Assembly (NCBI GenBank): GCA_963970005.1
Contig: CAXAMN010021585.1
Coordinates: forward strand, 283,313-347,312
Direction: 5' to 3'
Origin: Durusdinium trenchii
Lineage: Eukaryota; Sar; Dinophyceae; Suessiales; Symbiodiniaceae
DNA length: 64,000 bases
The notes beneath the pieces were generated by a model. The model searched no databases, had not been told where the DNA came from, and saw only the letters and a list, made by a program, of their open reading frames with translations. Numbering within the stretch: the stretch's first letter is position 1; each line of letters starts with the position of its first letter. Of this stretch, positions 36,801 to 48,800 are shown piece by piece. Made by a program: the position numbers and the translations under genes.

Positions 36801-39800
36801 ACTGGATGATGTTCGTAGTTGCTGTTCTCGCATTGCACTATTCGGCAGTGTGCGGCTTCAATTGCAGCACTATACAAAAGGACTGCGAACATTTCCAAAA
36901 TAATCTGCCCCTATTGTGGAAGATCATAACCCTTTGGAACACACATCCGGTTTTACAAAATCCTAAAATATATATCCTATTGTATTATTAAAAGGATCCC
37001 CAGGAGCCGGAGGACGGTTGGAACGTCTCGGAACATGCGCCAGCAGCGACCTGGCGTGGGGGTTATGAAACGTCGGTGGTTTGGGCGATTTTCGGGTGGA
37101 TTTTTGTGTTTCCCGGTTCCTGGGTGTCGTCCCAGAACCTGGATAATATGTCAGATGTAAGGAAGATCCGCGCGAAATCGCTGACACTGGTGCGAGGCTG
37201 CTGCTTTTGGCGCTCTTCAGCAAGCACCCAGACATTAAGGTGCAGCTCAGGTTGACTGTGAGGAGAGCAGTCCGAAGTTAACAATCCTCATATTTTTTGG
37301 GGGGAGGGCTGCGTTATCTTTCGATTCAAGGCCAACGTGGAAATTGTGAAGTTCAATATACCATCCTTTCAATGACCTTACCATCCTTATTGCAACCGTT
37401 TTGGAATCAAAAACACAACCAAGAGCAGGGCATGAAAAAGATCAAACGACCGTACCATCCAGTTATATCCCGTGTTGTTTTTCAAAAATGTTCAAATATG
37501 TTTGCCGCAAACCCTATTCTCTCAGCCTGGACTATTTCAGAGACTGGTGAAACGCGCGGATTCCAAGGCAACCCAAGGAAGAAGATTGGACAGCAGGAGA
37601 GTGCTATAGAAGAGGACGACCCTATCCAGTCCAGAATCCCCTGTCCCAACAGGTTTACTGTATTAGACTCCACGGTGTATGATTATCCATTAGGCACAAT
37701 CCCGGACAATTTAATTTGACCCTGTGGAAGTGTGGAAGAGTTGTTGATCCCTATCACACCGGCTGGATCCAGCTGGTCAGGTAGTGGACGTCAATGCGGA
37801 ACTACCTTTTGGCTGGCTTGGCTTGGCCATGCCAAATGGAGAAACGAAACCATCCACGTATATCCAGTAATTGCGTCTTTGGGGGACCAACACAGACCGA
37901 GCCTCCCAACCCAAACAAATAAGAACAGTAGCGTCCTTGCTACTAGTAGCGATGCCCGTGTTCCGTTCGTAGCGATGCCAGGAGCTGCATTCTTGTTCCG
38001 TTCGTAGCGTCCTTGGTCTGTCAAAAAACACCCAGATCGGCGTCCAATCGGCGCTTCCGGCGGCTCCGCTTCCGCTTCCATCCCGGATGGACCTCCGAAC
38101 CATCCCCGCTCTCGGGTCGACCTCGAGGTGACGTTGGTGAACCGTTCGGTGGAGAAGGCACAAGAAGTCCTGGACGACGACATGGCCGCCCGGCGTGAAA
38201 AAGACATGAACGGTGAGACGACAGACGACGGAGGGAACGTGTGGACACAGGGAGACCGGGAGGGAGACCTGCATCAGTTGGGAAACCAGACATGACCCCT
38301 GTGTGCGAAGTAAGTTGGATCATATTTTTGTTTGGGGTTGGTGGTCCAAACTAGAGGTCACTCCGGTTCTAGGCATTGGATGGTATTGATATTTTTCAGT
38401 TGCAGGTATTCAGCTCCGAGGGATGCAATTCTATTGTCATGTTCTTCTACCAACTGGTAGCTGAGTTGTTGGCCATGTTCGGGGCCCGAAGTCATCTCCA
38501 GAAAGAAAAGGGAGATGCTGTTGAGCTGTACAGTGCCCGAACGACCAGCTGTGGGGGATTCCATGCTTCTACAATAGTTTGATGTGGATTGTATGGTTCC
38601 AACTAGTTCAGAAGTTCATTATATAATCAATTCATTTTTGAAACTTCCTGAGAGTGCTTTTGTTCTTTTTTGATTTGCGGCGTGAGAAACATCTTTTGGA
38701 GTCACTGCATATCTGCGGATGTTTCTCTAGTGTTCTGAGTTTCTGATTTTTCACGGGCGTTTATTCACAAGCTACGGGCGTTTATAGTGAGCCACAGGCG
38801 TTTTTCCCCTTCACGTGTTTCCGTCTTTTGAAATCGGATCCTCAGGTCACTCGGTGGCGGGTGAAAGCCTCGTGTGGTTCCCAGAGTAAGACCCCCCGGT
38901 CGCTCGGCCACCGAGCGACCCGGGTGGGGAGATGTCTCACCGCCGCTGTTCATGTCAGGTGAAGAACCGTGGAGGCGCCAATGCCAGCGTGGCTCTTCTT
39001 AACTTTCTCTCTTAAGTGCCGCCGGACAGCCACGAAACGCAACCCTCTGCGGAGATCGTGCGTGTCGGATGCGCGAAATGCAGGCGAGAGTGCGATTTGT
39101 CCCGGTCGCGAGGCAACCCTCTGCGGAGATCGTGCGTGTCGGATGCGCGAAATGCAGGTGAGAGTGCGATTTGGTTCTGTCCGGCGCAACTCTCTGCGGA
39201 GATCGTGCGTGTCGAGGGCGCGAAATGCAGGGAGAGTGCGATTTGTCCCGGTCCGGAGCAACCCTCTGTCGCGAAATGCAGGCGAGAGATGGCGAGAGTG
39301 CGATTTGTCCTGGTCCGGCGCAACCCTCTGCGGAGATCGTGCGTGTCGACTTTGTAGTACAACTTTAGTGCGTGGAGCAATCTGTGGAGCTGGAAGCTGA
39401 GAACTGGCGACTTTGTAGTACAACTTGAATACGCGGAGTATCTGGGGAGCTGGAAGATGAGAACTGGCGACTTTGTAGTACAACTTTAGTACGCGGAGCA
39501 ATCTGTGGAGCTGGAAGCTGAGAACTGGCGACTTTGTAGTACAACTTTAGTGCGCAGAGTATCTGGGGAGCTGGACCGGAAGATGAGAACTGGCGACTTT
39601 GTAGTACAACTTGAGTACGCGGAGTATCTGGGGAGCTGGAAGATGAGAACTGGCGACTTTGTAGTACAACTTTAGTACGCGGCGTATCAGGGGAGCTGGA
39701 AGATGAGAACTGGCGACTTTGTAGTGCAACTGTAGTACGCGGAGCAATCTGTGGAGCTGGAAGCTGAGAACTGGCGACTTTGTAGTACAACTTTAGTACG

Positions 39801-42800
39801 CGGAGTATCTGGGGAGCTGGAAGATGAGAACCGGCGACTTTGTAGTACAACTTTAGTACGCGGAGTATCTGGGGAGCTGGAAGATGAGAACTGGCGACTT
39901 TGTAGTACAACCTTAGTACGTGGTGGAGCTGGAAGCTGAGAACTGGCGACTTTGTAGTACAACTTCAGTACGCGGATGAGTCATCTCTCGCGGCTGCTCT
40001 GGCGCCCCTGCAGCTGAGTCTTTTAGCTACTTTGCCTACTCATAAGTGGCTGCCACAAAAGAGTCATCGTGACGTTAGTATGTGTGTACTTCACCTTCAT
40101 GACACACGATGTTCGCTCGGAATACACGAGTCGCTTGTCATGATCGTGACGTCGTTTACTCTCAGGTCGCCCTGCCCGTGGAAACTTCAGTGTGACATGT
40201 ACGTTCTTCAGTTCTATTTGAACCTCTTCAGCGTTGTACTTGCGCAACTAAGGTTGACGTTGCAGTGCCGTTGCATCGACGCATCTACGTCTACACACCC
40301 TCACCTCTCTACATTTACATCTTCACACGCTCACATCCGCAGATCTACCTCTCCACCTCACTACACCCACACATCTGCACGTCTATATCACATGTCGCTC
40401 CTTCACATCTGTCCTGTCTTTCTTTCTTTCTACATATCTTTTCTCTCGTCTCTGTGCACTTACATCTTCGCACGCTCACATCCACAGATCTACCTCTCCA
40501 CCTCCATACATCTACAGATCTATATCGCACCTGCACATCACACTGTCACTCCTTCACATCCACCCTCTTTCTCTCTTTCTATACATCTTTTCGACAGTGC
40601 TGGACAATTACATGTCTCGCTCTCGGGCCAGCCATCGTCTAGTCTTTTATTTCCTGGACACGACCTGTTTGGGACTCGCATACTACCTAGTGAAACCTAT
40701 CACAATCATACTGGTGTGACTCACATTGAAAAGGATTCAAACTGGATCAGTCGGGGTGCTTGTGTCGGTCAACGGGGCGGGTACTACATGGCCTGATGCG
40801 GGAGACCAGGACCCGGCTCCGACCCGTCTGGTGTGGCGGGTACATGCCCCCGGAATGCCCACCACTCGTATAGCTTACTTGGCGCGGGATCGATCGGACA
40901 TGGAGACGCTCGATGCTCCACTGCTAAAGGTTTTGGCACCTGCTTTGGCATGCCCCACTTGCTCCATAGATGCGAGGGCAGCCACAGAGCCACGACACAT
41001 GGAGCAACAAACTGGACCAACCATCACTTTACGAATTTGCCAGTGGACGTGTTGCAGTGCTAGAGCACTAGAGCAGCAGGGAAGCAATCTGTGAGACCCT
41101 TTGAACGTATGCCTGCTGTGACACCCCAAAAACAACGGAACGGGAATTGAAATGGGTTGAATCCACCAAGTTTGGTGTTTTGAGAAGATCTTGACGCGTA
41201 ATGACCATTCCTCATTTACGGACCGGACGGACTTGAATCCTGGGTTTCCAACCATGTGTTTAATTATATTGTTATTTTTCCGGAAGAACCAATGTTGTTT
41301 TTTTGTTTGTTTTAAAGTTTTTACTAAGCCAGGTCAACCTTTCTTTCCATGGTCTGGCGAAATGACACGGAGTCCGTGGATGTTTCTGAGGCTACGGTGG
41401 CAACACTGTTCAGACGGTCGCACAGACGGTCGTGCTTGACTGTCCGGATTCCGGACCTGACCCTCAACATGATATTTGCTGAGCCACAAAAAATTACAGT
41501 GGTTTCAGAATAGATGGCACAACCCCCAAGATGTCTTTTAGATAGGGGCCCATATAAACCAACTCTTGGGGGGTTGTGCCACCTGCTCTGAAACCGTATA
41601 TAAACCTTTTCTACCAGCACCCTCCAACAGGTCTCCTCTCTTGAGCGACTTTTTTTCGGTCGGGTGGGGATCTTAGGATGGTTTGCATGACATGGTCTGT
41701 CACTGCGCAAGGTCTCAGACGGAGAGCATCCAAGGTGGAGATGTTTGGATCATAGGGGGCATAAGAAGTAGGTCCACAGAAAAAGACAGTCTTGCGCATC
41801 ACAGGTGTTTCAGTACTTCTGATTTTAAAAACCTATATGTGCCTGAAAGTGCTGCAGAGTTGCAGCAGTCAGCACGGAATCACTTCGGTAGAGAAGCCGC
41901 ACATTCCCAAGCTCCCTTTGCTTAAGGCGCTTCCATGTTTCCTCACCAACCCCCTTCCAGGTGCCTCCTGACAATGCCTTTGCATGCGTGCTTCCCCAGA
42001 CAACAATTGGTTGAACTGACTGGGGCCTGGAGCCCACAAGAACGCAGGACATCCCAGAAACGAATGGTCCCTGTTTCAGCCTGTTCGACGTCTCCCCTTC
42101 CCGTCTCCAAGCGACCCCCTGCGCGACCGATTACCACGTCCTCTGCGCGCCCCCGACAGCCTCAGGATGAGATGTTCGACGTCATGCGCCGCAGCGACGT
42201 CACGTTCACCGCCACCGGAAGCAAGGCACCGTGGCACCCGTTTCTTCGAGGTGTTCTTGGGTCGGTTGGATCTGATCGTGAGGGAGGGAGGTTCGGTCCT
42301 ACACCCCATTGGGTCCCAGGGAGGGGCCCGGCTGTGATGCTTCGTTAGTGGATGTGATGGGGGTCTTGGAATAAGGATACTCTTCATGCATCTTCATGCC
42401 TCTCATCCCGGAGTTTTGAACTCTTCTTCGGGGAAGTGAATGTGTGCGGTGGGTTACTGAGGTGGCGAAGCTTAGAGATCATGCTATCAAGCTGTCATTT
42501 TGTATATTTTATCGCGCTGGGTTTGGCTTATAGGGTGATGTTTGTTTGCCCTTATGGGTGAATTCTTTGTTGGGGAATCTATAGATATTCATATATGTTA
42601 TGTTAACTATTTTATTAAAGTTCCTTCATGCAAGTTTGCGGTTGTTTAGCTTGAAATCCTTCATGCCAGACGTGACGCCAACAAGTCAAAGTGCCGCCAA
42701 GGAGCGTTAGCATGGGCAAAAGCTATTTCAGTCTCCGGCGCCTTGTTTCAGTCTAGCTTACACTCAATCACGTTGAAAAATAATAAAAACTCCAACTCAC

Positions 42801-45800
42801 TGACAGGGAGCGGGCCACTTTCCATGGTTGTCAGTGGAAGTGCACTGTGGAAACGCGAGTATACATGGAAGAGCGTGAGATGAGCATCAAAAGCTTTTGG
42901 CAGACATTGCAAGAATAGTACATTGCAGACGTTTGGCAGACATCAAGACCCTTTTTCTTTATAGTAGGTATACATCACATCTGCTAGTTTTGTCCAGTAA
43001 GTGTGTAGGCTGTTTCAAGACGCCTGCGAAGATGCCTTCGGACCCCACGAGAGCTTCGGACCCGTAAAGGGCGAGGTCAGACCGCCTTGGAAGCTTTCGT
43101 TCCAGAACCGCTTCAAAGCCATGCCAACGAGGCCCCCTGTGTTTCGTTGACCTCCCCACCTGGGCGACAAGATGAACTGCACCATGGTTCATGAACTGCC
43201 CCCATGTGTTTGTTTTTGCGGGGTCCTATATGGCTCCTGTCTACGTTCAGGTCCGGAGCGACATGGATGAAGCGGTCCGGATCGTAGACAGACGGAACGA
43301 CCTCCCGGGTGCTTTGTCCTCGCCAGGTGCCCATCATCTACGGGAAGGATCTCCAAAACCTGGAGAGAAACCACATGTCGGGAGGCCCAATCCGAGTGGT
43401 GAAAAGCAGCTGGGCCGTGCGCAATCTGCGCCCAGGTCTGTCGTATTGTGCCGTGCGGGGGGGGAGGATTGGGCGGAAGTCAGACGAGTAGTCTAATGAA
43501 GAATCACTATTTTGTAGGGGAAAAGGAAGACCCTTTAAGGATTTTATATAAAAAGTTCATGGGTTACTTTTTGGTTTTGAAGCTCTTCCCGGGTGACCCT
43601 ATTTTGGACAACCCTGATTTCAGGGACCCCCTATTAAAGAAGAAGCACCCGAGGTTTTCTTAATAGGGGGGAGGGGGGGGGCCGTGTTTTTTAATAGGTG
43701 TGAGGGATTAGAGGACACCCAGACAGATGGTGGTGTAGTGTAATTGGACTGTTGATGAATAAAACCCCCCATGTTGAGAGATGTAAAGGCCATTCATTCA
43801 TTCTGGTAGTGTCTTCTTCCATCAGTTCAGGTCAATAATTGACACCTGGTGCTTTTCAGGTCAACAACATTCCGTGGCCCATCGCCATCGCCTCGCCGCC
43901 TCGCGGCGCCAAGTTGCCGAGGCTCGTGGACATCTCGGTGCCCCTCAACGTCGCCGCCGATTGCGCCGAGGCCTCGAGTTCGCCGCCGCGGAGAGAGATG
44001 AAACGAGGAGGTGGCCGGTTTTTGGTAGTCCTGGCATGGCATGTCCCATTTGGTCGGAACCGAACTGGAGGGCTGTTTGTTTTTGACCCGAATTCTTTGG
44101 CTGGACTCCGGGCCATCCTGTTTGGGTGTCCAGTCTGGAGATCTCAGATAGTAGTGTAGGGTAGTCCAGCGAGGACACGGATTGGATGATCCTGGTACTT
44201 TTCCCTTGATCCATTTTGATCCCTCGATCGGAGAGGACGATGGTGGATGCGGCGAATGTTTGGATGGGGGGTGATGGGAGGGATAAATAAATATAAATAA
44301 ATATACCAGCACCTTCCAAGAGGTCTCTTCTGGAGGCTTTTGTAGACTTAAAAGTCGCAGGTGGTGACCTGTTGGAAGGTCCTGCATGGTATATATACTG
44401 CGAGGGGACATGCTTTGGAAGCTAGAAATTAATAGTTTTCGTGACCTTGAAATTGGTGCCCTGTCGCAGTCACGCCTTTTCGCCGCAGCATTTCGGAAGC
44501 CTTCCGAGCGCTAATCACAATGGCAGGGATGAAATCGGCGCAGGACATTGAAAAATAGGCCCATGCCTTCCGAATGCAAATCACAATGGCAGGAATGAAA
44601 ATAGGCGCAAGCCTTCCGATGGCAAATCGCAATGTCAGTGATGAAATAGGCCCAAAGATTCTCTGAAATTAGTTATCTTTTAACTTTTCTCTTTAAAATT
44701 CAAAGACTTCTTGGGCCTATTTCTGCCCTACCATTAGGAATTGTTCCCGAACGCTTGGTCCTATGCTTGGGCCTATTTCATCTCTCACATTGTGACTTGT
44801 GTTTGGAAGGCTTGGGCCTATTTTGGCGACGTCTGCTCCCTACCATTAGGAATTGGCCTACACCCTTACCTTTTTAAGACATTGAGACAATTGTGCCCCA
44901 CCATGAGAGGACGCACGCCAGATCCTCCTCTTACGCGAGTTATCCGACTTTGAATCAACAGCAAAATCACACGAGCCGCTATGTCGCCTGTTGGGCGATG
45001 GCGGCGGCGCTGCTCGTCAGCGCTGATGTGTGAGTGAACTCGTGGAGGCGAGGCCGCTCGGCTGCTAAAGCCGGTTCTGCTAACTTCATGGCCGGCGTGG
45101 GGCCATTCCTGGGCTTGTTGTTTTTTAAGAACACAATTGTTGCAAAGTCTGGGCGACCTTCGCAGAAATTTGTGAAAGGTGTTTAGTAGATGTACTAATT
45201 TCCTGAGCGATAAATTAAACCAATCTTGGTGCACCCTTTCCCGCTCACACCCTGCGGTTTCCCTCCTTATGAGAATCATAGACGCTTCATGCCTCAGGCG
45301 CTGTCGCTGCTCGGCGGCGCTGTATGGCGGCATGAAATTGTCTGAAACAGAACCCAGCATGCTTCGTGCGCATGAAGATCTACGTGCTTCGAGCTCGTAT
45401 CACGACCATGAAAGACATCAAGCCCTGCGTCGCCTGTTTCTCCATGTGGGTTGCGCAAGGACGCAATGCGACGAAATTTGCGGGGCAGGGCTTTCCTCCC
45501 ATCTCGGAAACGCAGAATGCAGTGACCACTTTCGAGCCACCCTCCTGAGAAAGAGTTGACGCCCCAGACCTGGTGATTCAGTAGGCTACTCTCAAAACAG
45601 TCTTTTCCCAAAACAAGCCACATGGATGTTTCCTGTTACACTTCTTCACTACAAATCCCCCATGCCCCCTTGTAATCAATGTTAGTAAGCGACATGGTTC
45701 CTGTTTTACATCTCCAGTACAACTCCCCCATACCCCCTTGTCATCAATGTTACTGTTACAGATGTTCTGAAACAAAACGGTCACCCCCAAAACACGCCTT

Positions 45801-48800
45801 CAACATTGCTTTCACGGGGGGGTGCGGGGGACGTCTTGAGAAAGAGACAGCTTCAAAACTTGTGACTGGAGGTGGGCTTGAGAATTTGTAATTGGCTGAG
45901 TCTCCGTGTGAAAATTATAAGTAGCCGGAGGCTTCCGCAAGTGTACGGAAGAGAAGGAAGAAAGGAAACATATTGCAGGCGGCTGTCAATTCGCACCAGG
46001 TCACACCACATGATTCTTATGACAATTAAAGCCAGTCTCTTTTCCCTTTTCCAGCAACCCGAACAGAAGAAGGAGCAATTGAAACCGGGAATGGGATTCC
46101 ATGGGGTCTGTGATTGGTGTTCTATATTGTTTCGGAAGAACAAGCATATGTTATGCTACAATCGGGTGCGTCGGCGGCCTAGAAAACGAGTCCGCGTTCG
46201 CAGGCCTTTTGAGGCTTCAGACTCTCGGGCCCCGGTTGTGTGTGTGTGTGCGTCAAGGCAACGCTATAGCTATGTGCCAATCTTCTTCCACCCCCCCATT
46301 GACGTCAATTCACCCAGAAATACCACTGTAAAGTGGAATGTTGGTAGCGGCGCCTATACTGGAAACATTTGAATGTGTGATGCTGCACAAAAATTTGCGC
46401 TACGGACAGGATTAGGTATATGCAAGGAAGCCTTATGCCAAAGAGCCTTTCTCTCATGCTAGGTTGCCGCATGCGTTCTGATCGTGTGTCTTTAGCCAAT
46501 CCCGGGTAGAGGGCTGTGCGGCTGGATATGGTATAGATTATCCCACCGAAAGTTGCATTCAACGTCTGTTTGTGAAGCCAACCTGGGAGACTTACTGCGC
46601 ATGCATGATGAAGGCAATGTACAATGGACCCTGGCTTGTCGCTTCGCGCAGAAAGCACTGGGTCTTCACATGGCTGAAGACACAGAATCTTGTGCACGGC
46701 GCAGCTCCAGCAGCCTTGCAAGTCTATGAGTAATTTAGATTGAGGCAGGCTCACGCAGCTCCAGGCGAGCCATTGACAAGGCGAGGCATCCAAAAGTGGG
46801 TGATGCGCTGGCGGAAGCGATGGTCTGTGCGCCGCGGACGTCTCCGTGTTAGAGACTGCGTGGATCCTGCCGATCTACGTTAAAAGGCCGGGATGGGCAA
46901 TTTTTTGGTCTGAAAAACGAGTCCATCTGGCGGCCTTCAAAAAAGGCCCCATTAATGCGTTGGTGCTAAAAGTAAGGCCGGAAAGCGGATTCACTTTTGG
47001 CACCGGTACGCAGACGCAAAAATCACATTTTGAGCAACCATTCACCTCACGCGATCTTGGGCCTCAGGCTTGGACCTTCTGGCAAAGTTTGTCGTACATT
47101 GCCGACAAATAGAAAGATCGGAAGCTGCTCTGGTTAAACTTTGATGAGACGTCTGTAGCATATGCGCCACAGTGTCCGACTGGGTGCATCGTTTCTAGGA
47201 AGCATTGGAAGGTCAATCCACATTGCACAGTGCGCAAAGAGGCCTTGGGTATCAAGCCCGGTCAAACCTTGGAGCCGTTTTCCACTGTTTTTTGGGCCAA
47301 AGGGTTGCTGACACGTAGTGACGAAAAGCTTTCCTGTAGGCCAAGAAGCGTAGCCGGCTGATAAAGAAGGCGCAAGGCCTGACGGGGGCGGACCTTGCTT
47401 GGCTAGTGGCCCAACGTGCTTCCGAGTGAACGCGGCCAATTGCACAACCTTGGTGAATAAGCCATGCAGGGGCGCAGCACTTTGGATTCTACGTCAGGGT
47501 GCTCTTCGCGCAATGGTCTCTGCGATCTTGCGACCGGGCGAAGCCCGGGTGTGGACGCATGTGTCACTTCGCTTCTAAAAGAGGCAATGAACCGTTCATT
47601 GTACACGCACGCTTGCTGTCACTGAGCTGGTGGCGTGGCTTGAATCAAAAAAGGCCACCGTATGAATGCGTGCTCCTTTCAACCATGCTGGCACTGTATA
47701 TATATGGGTCAGCCTCTACCAGGTGACGCTGTAGAAGATACGAAACCGTTCCGCTTGTGTGTCCTCGTCCTGTTGATTCCTCAGTGACTCAAACAGTGTT
47801 GATGCGCAGTTCAATGATCGCTTGCTGGGTCGATTTATAGATCAGAGGTAGTCTCAGAGGATCTTGAATTCTATTTGTATACGGTGTATACTGTATTGTA
47901 TACTGCATGGAATCCTCACCTGATGCAGTGCAGGTGGATCGCGTGAGCAGTTACTCAGTGGATGATCTGAAGAAGGCCATGCCGCGTGTGAAAAACGGAG
48001 AAAACACCGCATGGCGAGTCGCATCGGGATTTTTCCACGAGTGGACTCGGTTTTGGGCTCGGGATAAGCACCGGGGAAGCACCGGGACGAACAGATTCTT
48101 CGAGTGCAGCAGACTCACGTTTGTGATCCTTCAACCTGAAAACACAACCCTAGGATTCGAAGAACCCTTGTTTTATGGTTTGCAAGGAACCATTGTTTTA
48201 CTTAAGGATGTTGACCCTATACCTCCAGGAGGAAACTCATTTGTCTATCAGAGTTCATTTGGTGGGCTTCACGTTCTATATGGGGTGGTTCCCATGGTGG
48301 TCCTTGTCATGGCTCTCCAGTACCTTCCGGTGGAGGTCACCTGGCTACAGCTCGGATAATGTATTTGGTGGGTTTGCAAGGGAGACTTTCCCAAGATTCA
48401 TGGCCAAAAATACGCAACCTTTTGTTTGAGGTGTAAATAAATCTAGTCACTTAGAGGTGATTCGGGGTGTCCATCCAAACCACCGGGCTTGGAAGGTCCA
48501 GAAATGAGGGCGAAACACATGTTTGGGTTCGGGAGCTCGCCAGATCAAGCTCACACACGGTCCCACGACTCTGGCGGGCGACACGACCCATGGCACGAAA
48601 CCGCACGACTGGGCGGTTTCGCTGCGCTTGGCTCAGGTGGTCGATGCCAATGCCAAGAAGCGGCAAAACGAGGTGGTCAAGGCTGGACCGGCTTCATGGG
48701 CACGCATGATCCAAATGCAAGTAGTATGCATATGATGAAAGAATCATTACTATTGACCCCTGTTTTGGAGCCAAAACATTGTCTTTTCTTGTCAAAACAG

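Larger units (their letters stand above)
38213..42079. other. Reductase intron with several repeat arrays
   Basis: Contains the minisatellites at 39039-39975, the pyrimidine-rich duplication at 40313-40592 and the inverted repeat at 41501-41594. No further gene was recognised. A coding-like frame at 40726-41094 (VSVNGAGTTWPDAGDQDP, ACPTCSIDARAATE) has no family match. Confidence 0.5.

Noticed and set aside
39039..39975. CRISPR-like array
   Set aside because: Units are contiguous minisatellites without variable spacers, in a eukaryotic intron.
40265..40796. 125- and 254-codon plus-strand open frames rich in His, Ser and Thr
   Set aside because: Compositional effect of the C/T-rich duplicated repeat; no domain and no exon boundaries.
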